Assembly: GCA_029719485.1 (NCBI GenBank)
Contig: CP120722.1
Location: 3,658,001-3,722,000 of the forward strand
Length of the DNA stretch: 64,000 nt
From: Kiritimatiellota bacterium B12222
Lineage (GTDB): Bacteria > Verrucomicrobiota > Kiritimatiellia > SS1-B-03-39 > UBA6053
Direction: 5' to 3'
Shown here one piece after another: positions 17,736-25,594 of this stretch. Position 1 is the first letter of the stretch. Every line of letters starts with the position of its first letter. A program made the position numbers and the translations under genes. The notes beneath the pieces were generated by a model that was not told where the DNA came from, made no database searches, and worked only from the letters and a program-made list of their open reading frames with translations.

Positions 17736-18947
17736 ATGAAAAAGACTTTTTCCGGATTCTTAGCGTTCTGCCTCAGCGCCCTCCCTCTGTTCGCCCAAGA
17801 AGACATCTATGAGAATGGCATGTCGTATCCACCTCTCGCTGAAGTTTCGATTGAAGACTTCGACGTCCCCGTCGATACTGATGAGGTTCACGTCCTCGTC
17901 ACCCTCGACAAAGAGACGTCCAACACCGTGGTTGCTCATATCCGCGTATTCGACGGAGAAGGTGGTCGTGCGAAACCTGACAGAACCCAAGCTGTCATCT
18001 TCCGCCCCGGCGATCCTCTCACCAAAACCGCGAGCTTTAAAGTGGGAAGCATGAAAGAAGGCAACAACCTGAGAGCCGTCCAATCTTCCGTCCCCGATGG
18101 TGGAAAACAAAAAGGGGGCAGCATCCGGATCACCGCGAAAAAAGGTGCGGTGAACGAACCCGTCGAAGGCGGCCGTGCCCCCCATCCTTTCAGGCCCTTA
18201 GGTACATTGGTCTATTCTGAGACGGGCAAGACCATTCAATTTGATGACAAAGGAGGACCCAACACCTTTTCAACCTCTCTTCATCATGGACGCACCCAAG
18301 ACGGGAATCAGGAAACAGGTTATTACGGCACCGTCGAGATGGGAGGCTTTATTCGCCATTCGGACGAACTCCTCCTCTCTACCCTCCGTTTACCCGAACC
18401 CGTAAAATCCACCTCTTCAGGTAAAACCTACCCCTTCCGTGCCGCCATGCTCTCGGGACACAATACCCCCGAAACCCAATTCAAATATGGCAGCGTGGAA
18501 TGGGTAGTCAAAATGCCCAATCGCAAATACTCTTGGCCCGCATTGTGGTTATTACCCACCACCGGATGGCCACCAGAGATCGATGTTTATGAAGGATTTG
18601 GCTACAATGGTTCTTGGAGATTCCCCTCGAATTTTGCCACCAATATTCATGGAGGACAACATGGACAACGGGCCTTCACCCGACCCGCCATGCATTTAAA
18701 GATGTCAGACTTCGGATTGGCCAACACCCTCGACTCCGAATTCCATACCTTTGCCGTCACCGTCCACCCCGACTGGATCGTCATCTTCGTAGACGGAATT
18801 GAAACCATGCAATACGCCAATCCTTTCAAAGGACGTACCTGGTATCCGCTCACCAATGTCGCCGTCAAAGCCAAACAAGATTCAAACTATGATGAAGGGT
18901 CTGGAGACATGGCCATTCGTTCCATTAAAGTGTGGCGTTCCGAATAA
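17736..18947 (+). CDS. Secreted GH16-family glycanase
   Basis: A 403-residue protein with a signal peptide (MKKTFSGFLAFCLSALPLFA, likely cut before QED). An N-terminal region of about 120 residues (DTDEVHVLVTLDKETSN) looks like a beta-sandwich accessory domain. The GH16 core follows, with SAYLRFPE-like HSDELLLSTLRLPEP, KYGSVEWVVKMP and SWPALWLLP. The catalytic EIDVYE holds nucleophile Glu281, Asp283 and acid/base Glu286. The later HTFAVTVHPDWIVIFVDG is also typical. Family members cut beta-1,3/1,4-glucans, agar or carrageenan; the accessory domain and the motif spacing suggest a marine-type substrate, but this cannot be read. Stand-alone gene. Confidence 0.88.
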   Translation: MKKTFSGFLAFCLSALPLFAQEDIYENGMSYPPLAEVSIEDFDVPVDTDEVHVLVTLDKETSNTVVAHIRVFDGEGGRAKPDRTQAVIFRPGDPLTKTASFKVGSMKEGNNLRAVQSSVPDGGKQKGGSIRITAKKGAVNEPVEGGRAPHPFRPLGTLVYSETGKTIQFDDKGGPNTFSTSLHHGRTQDGNQETGYYGTVEMGGFIRHSDELLLSTLRLPEPVKSTSSGKTYPFRAAMLSGHNTPETQFKYGSVEWVVKMPNRKYSWPALWLLPTTGWPPEIDVYEGFGYNGSWRFPSNFATNIHGGQHGQRAFTRPAMHLKMSDFGLANTLDSEFHTFAVTVHPDWIVIFVDGIETMQYANPFKGRTWYPLTNVAVKAKQDSNYDEGSGDMAIRSIKVWRSE

Positions 18948-18968
18948 TGATCTGCTGTGCTTCGAAAG

Positions 18969-19664
18969 ATGAAACCCCTTCACCCTCTCGAAGCACAGTT
19001 ACGCCAACGCGCAGATCCCGACATTGCGGAGAAAGCAAAACGCTTTCATAAAGCGAAGGAAAAAGAGACCCTTACCCTCGGCATCCGCATGCCCATATTG
19101 CGCGCACTCGCAAAAGAAAACCTAGACCTCCCGCTCACCGACCTCCCTCAACTCCTCGCTTCCACCTTTCACGAATCACGACTGCTTGCTTTGCTCATTT
19201 TGGTGCAAAAGTATAAAAAGGCGGATGATCTGGGTCAAAAACAGATTTACGACTTTTATCTCGCTCATACTCAATTCATCAATAGCTGGGATCTCGTTGA
19301 CTGCTCCGCCTATTTCATTGTGGGCCCATATTTGGAAAACAAAAGTAGAGCGCCCCTCTTTCATCTCTCCTCATCCGATAGCCTCTGGGAACGACGCATC
19401 GCCATGTTGGCCACCCTACATTACATCCGCAAGAAAGACTACGAAATCTCCCTCCGCCTGGCCAAGATTTTACTCCGAGATCCAGAGGACCTCATCCACA
19501 AAGTGGTGGGCTGGATGCTCAAAGAAATTGCAAATCGAGATAAACCCGTGGCTGATGCTTTTCTCAAAACACATTATCGGGACATGCATCGCACCACCCT
19601 CCGCTACTGCCTAGAAAAATATCCGCAAAAAGAACGGCGCGCATACCTGCAAGGAATGGTATAA
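18969..19664 (+). CDS. AlkD-like DNA alkylation repair glycosylase (HEAT-like)
   Basis: About 231 residues built of HEAT-like helix pairs. The motifs match the AlkD family: IRMPILRALAKE near the start, then NSWDLVDCSAYFIVGPYL, whose Trp and second Asp correspond to the catalytic pair of AlkD, and SLWERRIAMLATLHYI with the DNA-backbone Arg. HKVVGWMLKEIANRD follows. AlkD enzymes remove bulky or cationic N3/N7-alkyl purines. The ATG at 18969 (MKPLHPLE) is preferred; a GTG 12 bases earlier is possible. It ends 10 bases before gluQ and is probably co-transcribed with it. Confidence 0.87.
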   Translation: MKPLHPLEAQLRQRADPDIAEKAKRFHKAKEKETLTLGIRMPILRALAKENLDLPLTDLPQLLASTFHESRLLALLILVQKYKKADDLGQKQIYDFYLAHTQFINSWDLVDCSAYFIVGPYLENKSRAPLFHLSSSDSLWERRIAMLATLHYIRKKDYEISLRLAKILLRDPEDLIHKVVGWMLKEIANRDKPVADAFLKTHYRDMHRTTLRYCLEKYPQKERRAYLQGMV

Positions 19665-19674
19665 TTGCCCCGTT

Positions 19675-20508
19675 ATGAATAAACCCACTTACCGCGGTCG
19701 CCTCGCCCCGACCCCCACGGGTGATCTTCACCTGGGCCATGCACGCACCTTTCACCAAGCCTGGAAACGGGCCAGGGACGCCCGGGGACAAATCCTGATG
19801 CGGATGGAAGATCTCGACCGTCAACGCTGCAAACCTGAATTCACTCACCACGCCTTAGCTGATCTCAGCTGGCTAGGCTTGGACTGGGATGACGATATCT
19901 GCATCCAATCTCAACACCCCCACCGCTACCTCGCCGCCTGGCAAAAATTGAAAAACGAAGGTTGGATATATCCCTGCACACGCTCTCGAAAAGAACTACG
20001 TTCTCTCCCCCTGCCCGACACCCAAGACGAACAGGATGCCGAAGCCATCTTCCCCATCGAGTGGAGACCCCCACCGGGGGCGGAGCAGGCCTACGACTCT
20101 CCCGAAGGAGTCACCTGGCGCTTCCGAGTCCCGGAAGGTGAGGTCATTACCTTTTCCGACCTTCGGAAAGGCAATATTTCTTACATTGCCGGACAAGATT
20201 TTGGAGACTTCAGCCTGTGGCGACGCGACAATATTCCGGCCTACGAACTTTCCGTGGTCGTGGATGACATCGCCCAGGGCATCACCGAAGTGGTGCGTGG
20301 CGCAGACCTTCTCCGCTCTACCGCCCGACAACTTCTCATCTACCGCGCCCTCAACGCCACTCCCCCCGCCTGGTCTCACGAACCCTTGGTGCGCGACCCT
20401 CAAGGCGTACGCCTCGCCAAACGTTTTCACTCCCTTTCCATCAGAGAATTGCGTGAATCGGGCAAAACGCCCGAAGAAGTGCTCGCGCTCGCCTATAGCC
20501 ATACTTAA
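19675..20508 (+). CDS. gluQ: Glutamyl-Q tRNA(Asp) synthetase
   Basis: GluQ is a truncated GluRS paralogue that glutamylates queuosine at the wobble base of tRNA-Asp. The protein has 277 residues and lacks an anticodon-binding domain. The class I motifs are RLAPTPTGDLHLGHARTF (HIGH-type) and RLAKRFHSLSIREL (KMSKS-type). LMRMEDLDRQRC and WRRDNIPAYELSVVVDDIAQGITEVVRGADLL (in parts) are typical. The Cys-rich zinc site of the E. coli protein is reduced to one Cys in IYPCTRSRKEL, so zinc is probably not bound. It sits 10 bases after the AlkD-like gene. Confidence 0.92.
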   Translation: MNKPTYRGRLAPTPTGDLHLGHARTFHQAWKRARDARGQILMRMEDLDRQRCKPEFTHHALADLSWLGLDWDDDICIQSQHPHRYLAAWQKLKNEGWIYPCTRSRKELRSLPLPDTQDEQDAEAIFPIEWRPPPGAEQAYDSPEGVTWRFRVPEGEVITFSDLRKGNISYIAGQDFGDFSLWRRDNIPAYELSVVVDDIAQGITEVVRGADLLRSTARQLLIYRALNATPPAWSHEPLVRDPQGVRLAKRFHSLSIRELRESGKTPEEVLALAYSHT

Positions 20509-20513
20509 CGCCG

Positions 20514-21986
20514 TTAACGCCTGCCTTTCTTAAACAGCATTCGCGTCTGCACCGCCAACAAAGGCACACAAGAGAATAGAGGCAAGGTCAGAGGCAACAG
20601 CCAAAACCATACGCGTTGTCGCAGGCGGAAGAAAAAAGTATGCGTTTGTAAAAAAGGAGGTCGCGCCAGTCGACAAAGCATAAACGTGACCACAAAACTC
20701 AGCAAGGACAGCATGCCAATGATCACCAGAATACGCGGTGCCATGTAATACGCCACGGAACTGTGTAGCCCCATCACCGCAGCCATGCCCGGCAACCATC
20801 CTAACCAAACGAAAATGAAGGCCCACAACGTGGCCGTTTGTTGCATCAACAACACCTTCAACCACAGCCCCAGCTTCCACCCAAAGGAACGCTCGAGAGC
20901 GGCATCCTCAGAAAAAACCAACCCCGCGCCACTTTTCATGCCCATTGCCCACTGCATATTGCGTGAAAAAGTTTTGTAAAATCCGGAGTTTCCTTCTTCA
21001 GGAACATCAAAATTCAAGCAGTGAGGCAACTGTAAAGGCAACACCTGATACTCCCCATTAAAAAATAATCGTGCTTTCCAGTACAGGGCACAATCTTCTG
21101 CAGCATCTGTTTCCGGCCAAAACCCTAAGGCGCTCAAGGTTGCGAAAGAGAGACTTTGCCTGGAAAAACTCCCTAGGCTGTAGGGATGAATCCGATCAAA
21201 CACCACAGACATCAAGCCGGCAAAATTCCACATGGTAGTGTGCGCACGACGCCCCCAAAAGTTCGACGCACACACCGTAACGGGCCGAAAGCCCCGACGC
21301 TGACGATCAGGACAGCTGAGAAAATGGTAACTCAAACAGGACAAAAATTGTGGATCTAAGCTCCCTGACGAATCGAGACAAGTCACCAAAGCCTTGCCTT
21401 CTTCAATACCTTTACGCGACAAGACATGTCGCACCATTTGAGCCGCCGCATTCAGATTCGCACCCGTAGACACCGGATTTCCTTTCATCACCTCAAAGGG
21501 TGAAATATAACTCGCCGCAAAGGTTTCATGTTGCTCACGATGAAAATCCCAAATTGCATTTTTCACCTGAGGATGCGTCGAATCAGCCATTGCAAAAAAG
21601 ACCAACACCCTTTGTTTATCAAATTGTAGTGAACATAAATTTTCCAATCTCCGCTTTACATTTTCAAGTGACTCAGAGGAAACAGGCATCAAAACGACAT
21701 GAAAAAGCTCCCCAACAGGAGGTGCATCCGATGGGAACCGCGCCTGATCTATTTTTTGCGTCCAATCCATCGCCCGTCCCCGTTTTAATAAAACTTGAGA
21801 GCAACAGAAAAGAATCAAGGTGTAAAAAAGAAACAGTAGCCAGTAGAGATCAAATACCAACAGAAACAAAATAGCCCCAACAGGCTTTAAAAAAGCACAA
21901 ACCACAAAGCCGAGAAGCAGCCCCCAGCTCAGTAGACCCGTCGGTATCCACATCCCTTCAGAGGGATAAGCGCTTGAAGTTTTCAT
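20514..21986 (-). CDS. Membrane-embedded GT2 glycosyltransferase, cellulose-synthase-like
   Basis: A 490-residue protein with two N-terminal TM segments (about residues 14-65), a cytoplasmic GT-A domain (about 90-350) and three or four C-terminal TM segments (370-475). This is the layout of processive beta-glycosyltransferases. Motifs are partly degenerate: the central LDSSGSLDP stands where DxD-type DAD is expected, TDAAEDCALYWKA gives the ED base motif, and RNMQWAMG replaces QxxRW. Its ATG shares a base with the stop of the upstream PEGA gene (TAATG), so the two are coupled. Probably makes or exports an envelope glycan; the changed DxD leaves activity uncertain. Confidence 0.75.
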   Translation of the reverse strand: MKTSSAYPSEGMWIPTGLLSWGLLLGFVVCAFLKPVGAILFLLVFDLYWLLFLFYTLILFCCSQVLLKRGRAMDWTQKIDQARFPSDAPPVGELFHVVLMPVSSESLENVKRRLENLCSLQFDKQRVLVFFAMADSTHPQVKNAIWDFHREQHETFAASYISPFEVMKGNPVSTGANLNAAAQMVRHVLSRKGIEEGKALVTCLDSSGSLDPQFLSCLSYHFLSCPDRQRRGFRPVTVCASNFWGRRAHTTMWNFAGLMSVVFDRIHPYSLGSFSRQSLSFATLSALGFWPETDAAEDCALYWKARLFFNGEYQVLPLQLPHCLNFDVPEEGNSGFYKTFSRNMQWAMGMKSGAGLVFSEDAALERSFGWKLGLWLKVLLMQQTATLWAFIFVWLGWLPGMAAVMGLHSSVAYYMAPRILVIIGMLSLLSFVVTFMLCRLARPPFLQTHTFFFRLRQRVWFWLLPLTLPLFSCVPLLAVQTRMLFKKGRR

Positions 21987-23395
21987 TACAAAACATCCTC
22001 CAAAAGCACACCCAAAGATTTGACTTTGGACGGTTGTTCTTCTTGAGGCCCTAAAGGCAAGGAAATCACTTGCCCCGATTCAGCATCCAACGCAATAAGT
22101 TCACCTGCGACATAATGAAAAGCACTACCCGGCAAAATCGTCAACACAGTACGAGGGGTCAGATCTTGATTCAAATCAACCAAAAAGATTTCATCCCCTT
22201 GCCCATATAACACCTGCGAACCTTTTTGCACAAAGGCAGGACTGGTCATCTCCGGAACCCCTTCCACCAACCACTTTATCTTCCACCCTTCATTGAAAAT
22301 CCTAGCGTCATCCTCTGGCGCAATGGCTTGACGAATCCCCAGCTCATGATCGGTCCATACCAACACATCTCCGGTCTCTTCCGAGATTTGGAGACCACGT
22401 ACCACACGATCACTCAACAAATTCGGCAAATCCGATTGCCATAACGACCCCTCAATTTCATGCAACAACACCGATCCACTCGCCAAAGGGTAAATGCGTA
22501 CAAATTTCTCCCGTCCTAAAAATCCTTTTTTAAAATCAAATTCGGTAGTCTCGGTTTCCAATATCTTGCCTGTATAATCTTTCAAAAAGAATTGCCCCTC
22601 CTCATTGACACCATACACGTTCCCATCGCCCAAACCCAACCCCACCCATTCATCCGCAAAGTTAGCTACTTTAGAATTTCGTTTCAAATTGAGCACGTCG
22701 ATCTCTTCATTTCGATACGCAAATAACCACTCGGGTTGATCGGCGGACCACAGAATTTCCTGCACATCATCGGCCATCAAGTTGGTAATATCCTGAATCT
22801 TTTGTGTCGTTTCACTCACCACAATTCGTAGAAAAATTTCTTTGCGGGATTGCTGAATTTTCATCACCACAATGGGACTGCCCGGAACCGTAAAAATGCG
22901 CTCAATCTTCAAGGCTTCTTCAGAAAACCCTTCAGGAAAAAGAGAACGAAAGGTTTTATGCTCAGAACAAAACAACGCAACCTCGGCAGGCGTCGATGCA
23001 TTCATCACCAGGGAATAGCTGGTACCCTCCAACGGAATCAGCGTATCATAACGCCCCTCCCCCCATTTTTTCACCTGAGAGCTATCCGGAATCAACACCA
23101 GAGGATTCAACACCGTAGCCTCCCCTTTTCGAATGACCAAACTTTGCTCATAGGGATAATACCCCGACTTTTGCGCCTGCAACAAATACGTACCTGTTTG
23201 CAAATCAGGCAACGTGAGGGGTGTTTGCTGGGCAACCTCCTTGCCATTGAGCAGGATCGTGCTCTCACGGGGCACGGTTTCAATCACCGCCAATCCAGCA
23301 TTCAAAGCCCGCAGGCTGTGAAAGATCAACCACGGGCACAGACTCGCAAAGATCAACACAAATGCGGCAAACAGAATTTTTCTTAGTGTCATCAT
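21986..23395 (-). CDS. Membrane-anchored PEGA-domain protein with propeller-like region
   Basis: A 469-residue protein with an N-terminal membrane anchor (about residues 5-27), then a PEGA domain (about 37-95: VIETVPRESTILLNGKEV, TGTYLLQAQKSGYYPYE). The rest is a repetitive beta-strand region (YGVNEEGQFFLKDYTG, SLWQSDLPNLLSDRV, GDVLVWTDHELGIRQA) resembling a degenerate beta-propeller. PEGA domains are extracytoplasmic beta-sandwiches linked to cell-surface roles. The start lies one base after the ptsI stop and the stop overlaps the GT2 start, so the three genes form one unit. A likely role is a periplasmic sensor or scaffold for the glycosyltransferase; this is inferred from context. Confidence 0.72.
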   Translation of the reverse strand: MMTLRKILFAAFVLIFASLCPWLIFHSLRALNAGLAVIETVPRESTILLNGKEVAQQTPLTLPDLQTGTYLLQAQKSGYYPYEQSLVIRKGEATVLNPLVLIPDSSQVKKWGEGRYDTLIPLEGTSYSLVMNASTPAEVALFCSEHKTFRSLFPEGFSEEALKIERIFTVPGSPIVVMKIQQSRKEIFLRIVVSETTQKIQDITNLMADDVQEILWSADQPEWLFAYRNEEIDVLNLKRNSKVANFADEWVGLGLGDGNVYGVNEEGQFFLKDYTGKILETETTEFDFKKGFLGREKFVRIYPLASGSVLLHEIEGSLWQSDLPNLLSDRVVRGLQISEETGDVLVWTDHELGIRQAIAPEDDARIFNEGWKIKWLVEGVPEMTSPAFVQKGSQVLYGQGDEIFLVDLNQDLTPRTVLTILPGSAFHYVAGELIALDAESGQVISLPLGPQEEQPSKVKSLGVLLEDVL

Positions 23396-23396
23396 A

Positions 23397-25175
23397 TTAG
23401 AAAAAGAGTAATTCCTTCAATTCCGGCACCGCCTCTTCAAGCATCTCACGACTCGCTTGTAAAATGCTTTCCTTGTCGGTTGCGATCAGGGCATCTTGCG
23501 CCAAGGACGCGGCCTTTTTCTGAGAGAGATTAGCCGCGAGATGTTTAATAAGTGGAACCGATCCCGGAGCGACACTGAGATCTGTAATCCCCAACCCAAT
23601 AAGAATAGGCAACAGTAAGGGACTGCCCGCCATTTCCCCACAGACCGAAGTGGAAATCTGATGTTGTTTGGCGGCAGCAACCGTATGCTGAAGCAGGGAG
23701 AGAACGGCAGGATGCAAGGGATCATACAAAGGAGCGACCTCCTGTTCGAGTCGGTCAACGGCGATGGTGTATTGCACCAAATCATTGGTACCCACGCTGA
23801 AAAAGCCGGTTTGCGAAGCCATCCGATCCGCGGTCAGTGCCGCCGAAGGCGTTTCAATCATCACCCCAGATACGAGATCCGCACCATGTGCCACCCCCTC
23901 AGCTTCCAATTCCGCTTTTGCAGTCCGAAGCAGTTCATCGGCCTGATGAATTTCATCCACCGCACTCACCATGGGATACATCAGCTGAATATTTCCAAAC
24001 CGGGCCGCACGCAGGATGGCTCTGAGCTGAACCTTAAACACATCCGGCCGAATCAGACTCAATCGAATCCCGCGACAACCCAAGGGAGAATGGGACTGCT
24101 CCTTGATATGCTGGTGTGACATAAATTTATCGCCACCCACGTCTAAGGTGCGAATCACCACCTTGGAAGGATGCATCGCCTGGGCCACCGCTTCATAAGC
24201 TGCCGCCTGCTCGTCCTCGGAGGGCAAATCAGGTCGTGATAAAAACAAAAATTCCGTACGAAAAAGTCCAATACCATCCGCGCCCGACTCCAACACCCGA
24301 TCCAGATGTTCAGGTAACTCTAGATTGGCAAAAACCCGTATCGCATACCCATCCGTGGTTTTGACCGCCTTATTTTTTGTCTTCTTTAAGCCCGCCAGCA
24401 AATCCGACCGCAAATGCTCAAGATGTCCGTATTGCGCACGTTGATCCTGACTGGGATTTAACACGACCCGCCCTTGCGTCCCATCAATCAAGATTTCATC
24501 CCCACTCTGCACTCTTTCACAAAGGGCTTCCAATCCCACCACCGCAGGAATCCCCAACGCCCTCGCAATAATGGCCGCATGGGAGGTCGCCCCTCCCATT
24601 TCCGTGGCAATGCCCAGAATCAAACGTTTATCCAGCAAAGCCGTCACCGAAGGAAGTAGATCATGAGCAACAATAATAACGCCTTCTCGACGTTCAATGA
24701 CGGTGCCATTCCCTTCTTCTTCCAAATTTTGTAAAATCCGATTCATCAAATCTTTGACATCCGCCCCCCGCTCTTGAATATACCCCTCCTCCATATCCGA
24801 AAATCGTTTGGCATAAATCCTCATCACGTCGCGCAACACATGCTCAAGATTGAGTTTCCGCTTCCTCAAGCCCTCCACCACTTTTTCAATAAAAGAGCAG
24901 TCATCAATCATCATGATATGAACATCAAAAATGGAAGCCGCTTTTTCATCGATGGTTTCGCCCACATGTTTGCGAATTTCCATCAATTGCGTGCGCGTGG
25001 CCAGCAACGCATCCTGCAAACGTGCAATTTCCCCCGGAATCCCGGCCTCCTCAATGCCTTTCCGCACGATATTCTTTTCGATATCTTCCAAGAGTTGAAC
25101 CTTCCCCACCGCAAGCCCACGGGACGTACCACGTCCCTGAAAGGTGACTTGTTTCGTTTCTTTGGATTTCATCAT
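23397..25175 (-). CDS. ptsI: Phosphoenolpyruvate-protein phosphotransferase (PTS enzyme I)
   Basis: Enzyme I takes phosphate from PEP and passes it to HPr. The 592-residue length is typical. The N-terminal HPr-binding helices are followed by the phospho-His motif GGATSHAAIIARALGIPAVVG (in parts, His199). The PEP barrel has GLFRTEFLFLSR, RTLDVGGDK, GCRGIRLSL, GTNDLVQYTIAVDR and the catalytic-Cys CGEMAG. No ptsH or EII permease lies nearby. The downstream PEGA and GT2 genes share the transcript, so this enzyme I may serve regulation (nitrogen- or carbon-type PTS) rather than sugar uptake. That last point is inference. Confidence 0.95.
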   Translation of the reverse strand: MMKSKETKQVTFQGRGTSRGLAVGKVQLLEDIEKNIVRKGIEEAGIPGEIARLQDALLATRTQLMEIRKHVGETIDEKAASIFDVHIMMIDDCSFIEKVVEGLRKRKLNLEHVLRDVMRIYAKRFSDMEEGYIQERGADVKDLMNRILQNLEEEGNGTVIERREGVIIVAHDLLPSVTALLDKRLILGIATEMGGATSHAAIIARALGIPAVVGLEALCERVQSGDEILIDGTQGRVVLNPSQDQRAQYGHLEHLRSDLLAGLKKTKNKAVKTTDGYAIRVFANLELPEHLDRVLESGADGIGLFRTEFLFLSRPDLPSEDEQAAAYEAVAQAMHPSKVVIRTLDVGGDKFMSHQHIKEQSHSPLGCRGIRLSLIRPDVFKVQLRAILRAARFGNIQLMYPMVSAVDEIHQADELLRTAKAELEAEGVAHGADLVSGVMIETPSAALTADRMASQTGFFSVGTNDLVQYTIAVDRLEQEVAPLYDPLHPAVLSLLQHTVAAAKQHQISTSVCGEMAGSPLLLPILIGLGITDLSVAPGSVPLIKHLAANLSQKKAASLAQDALIATDKESILQASREMLEEAVPELKELLFF

Positions 25176-25594
25176 GAGTATATCTACTCCAGCCTAGCGG
25201 TCTGTAAACCTTAAACAAGCCCATCACTAAATCAATATCATAGCGGGAGCTGCCGCATCCTGCGGCGGAAAACCCACAATGGGAGCTGCCGCATCCTGCG
25301 GCGGAAAAACCGGGCCATCCCGACCCGCCTCCACAAATAAAACTCAAATCCCGAAGGGATGGCTCCCCAAAGCCCAGTCCGTCAGGGCTGGTGCGATCCA
25401 TCCCCCACAACCCAGAGGCCTGTAAGGCCGGCTCCCCCCCCTCAATGCAGGCCAAAATCGGCTTTCAGCACACTCCCCACCAGTGATTCAAACAGGAATG
25501 ACCCTAATCCATTCTTATTTTCCATAGGAATTGACGTGACCCTGACGAAATTCATGACATAAGACTGTGCCCCCATTTTTAAAAGGAAAAGATT
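25176..25594. repeat. Intergenic hairpin-repeat cluster between ptsI and aspS
   Basis: Non-coding, 419 bases. A 28-base direct repeat occurs at 25245-25272 and 25281-25308; each copy holds the hairpin CCGCA-TCC-TGCGG. Then come ATCCC-GAA-GGGAT (25348-25360) followed by GGCTCCCC, a second stem CCAGTCC-GTCA-GGGCTGG (about 25374-25391), and GGCCT-GTA-AGGCC (25417-25429) followed again by GGCTCCCC. On the minus strand the first two hairpins read CCGCA-GGA-TGCGG followed by CAGCTCCC, the same plan. The last 100 bases presumably hold the aspS promoter; TTGACG at 25531 is a possible -35. Confidence 0.8.

Noticed and set aside
25245-25308. CRISPR array
   Set aside because: There are only two 28-base copies, with an 8-base gap, each itself a hairpin, and no cas genes nearby. 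They fit the intergenic hairpin family instead.
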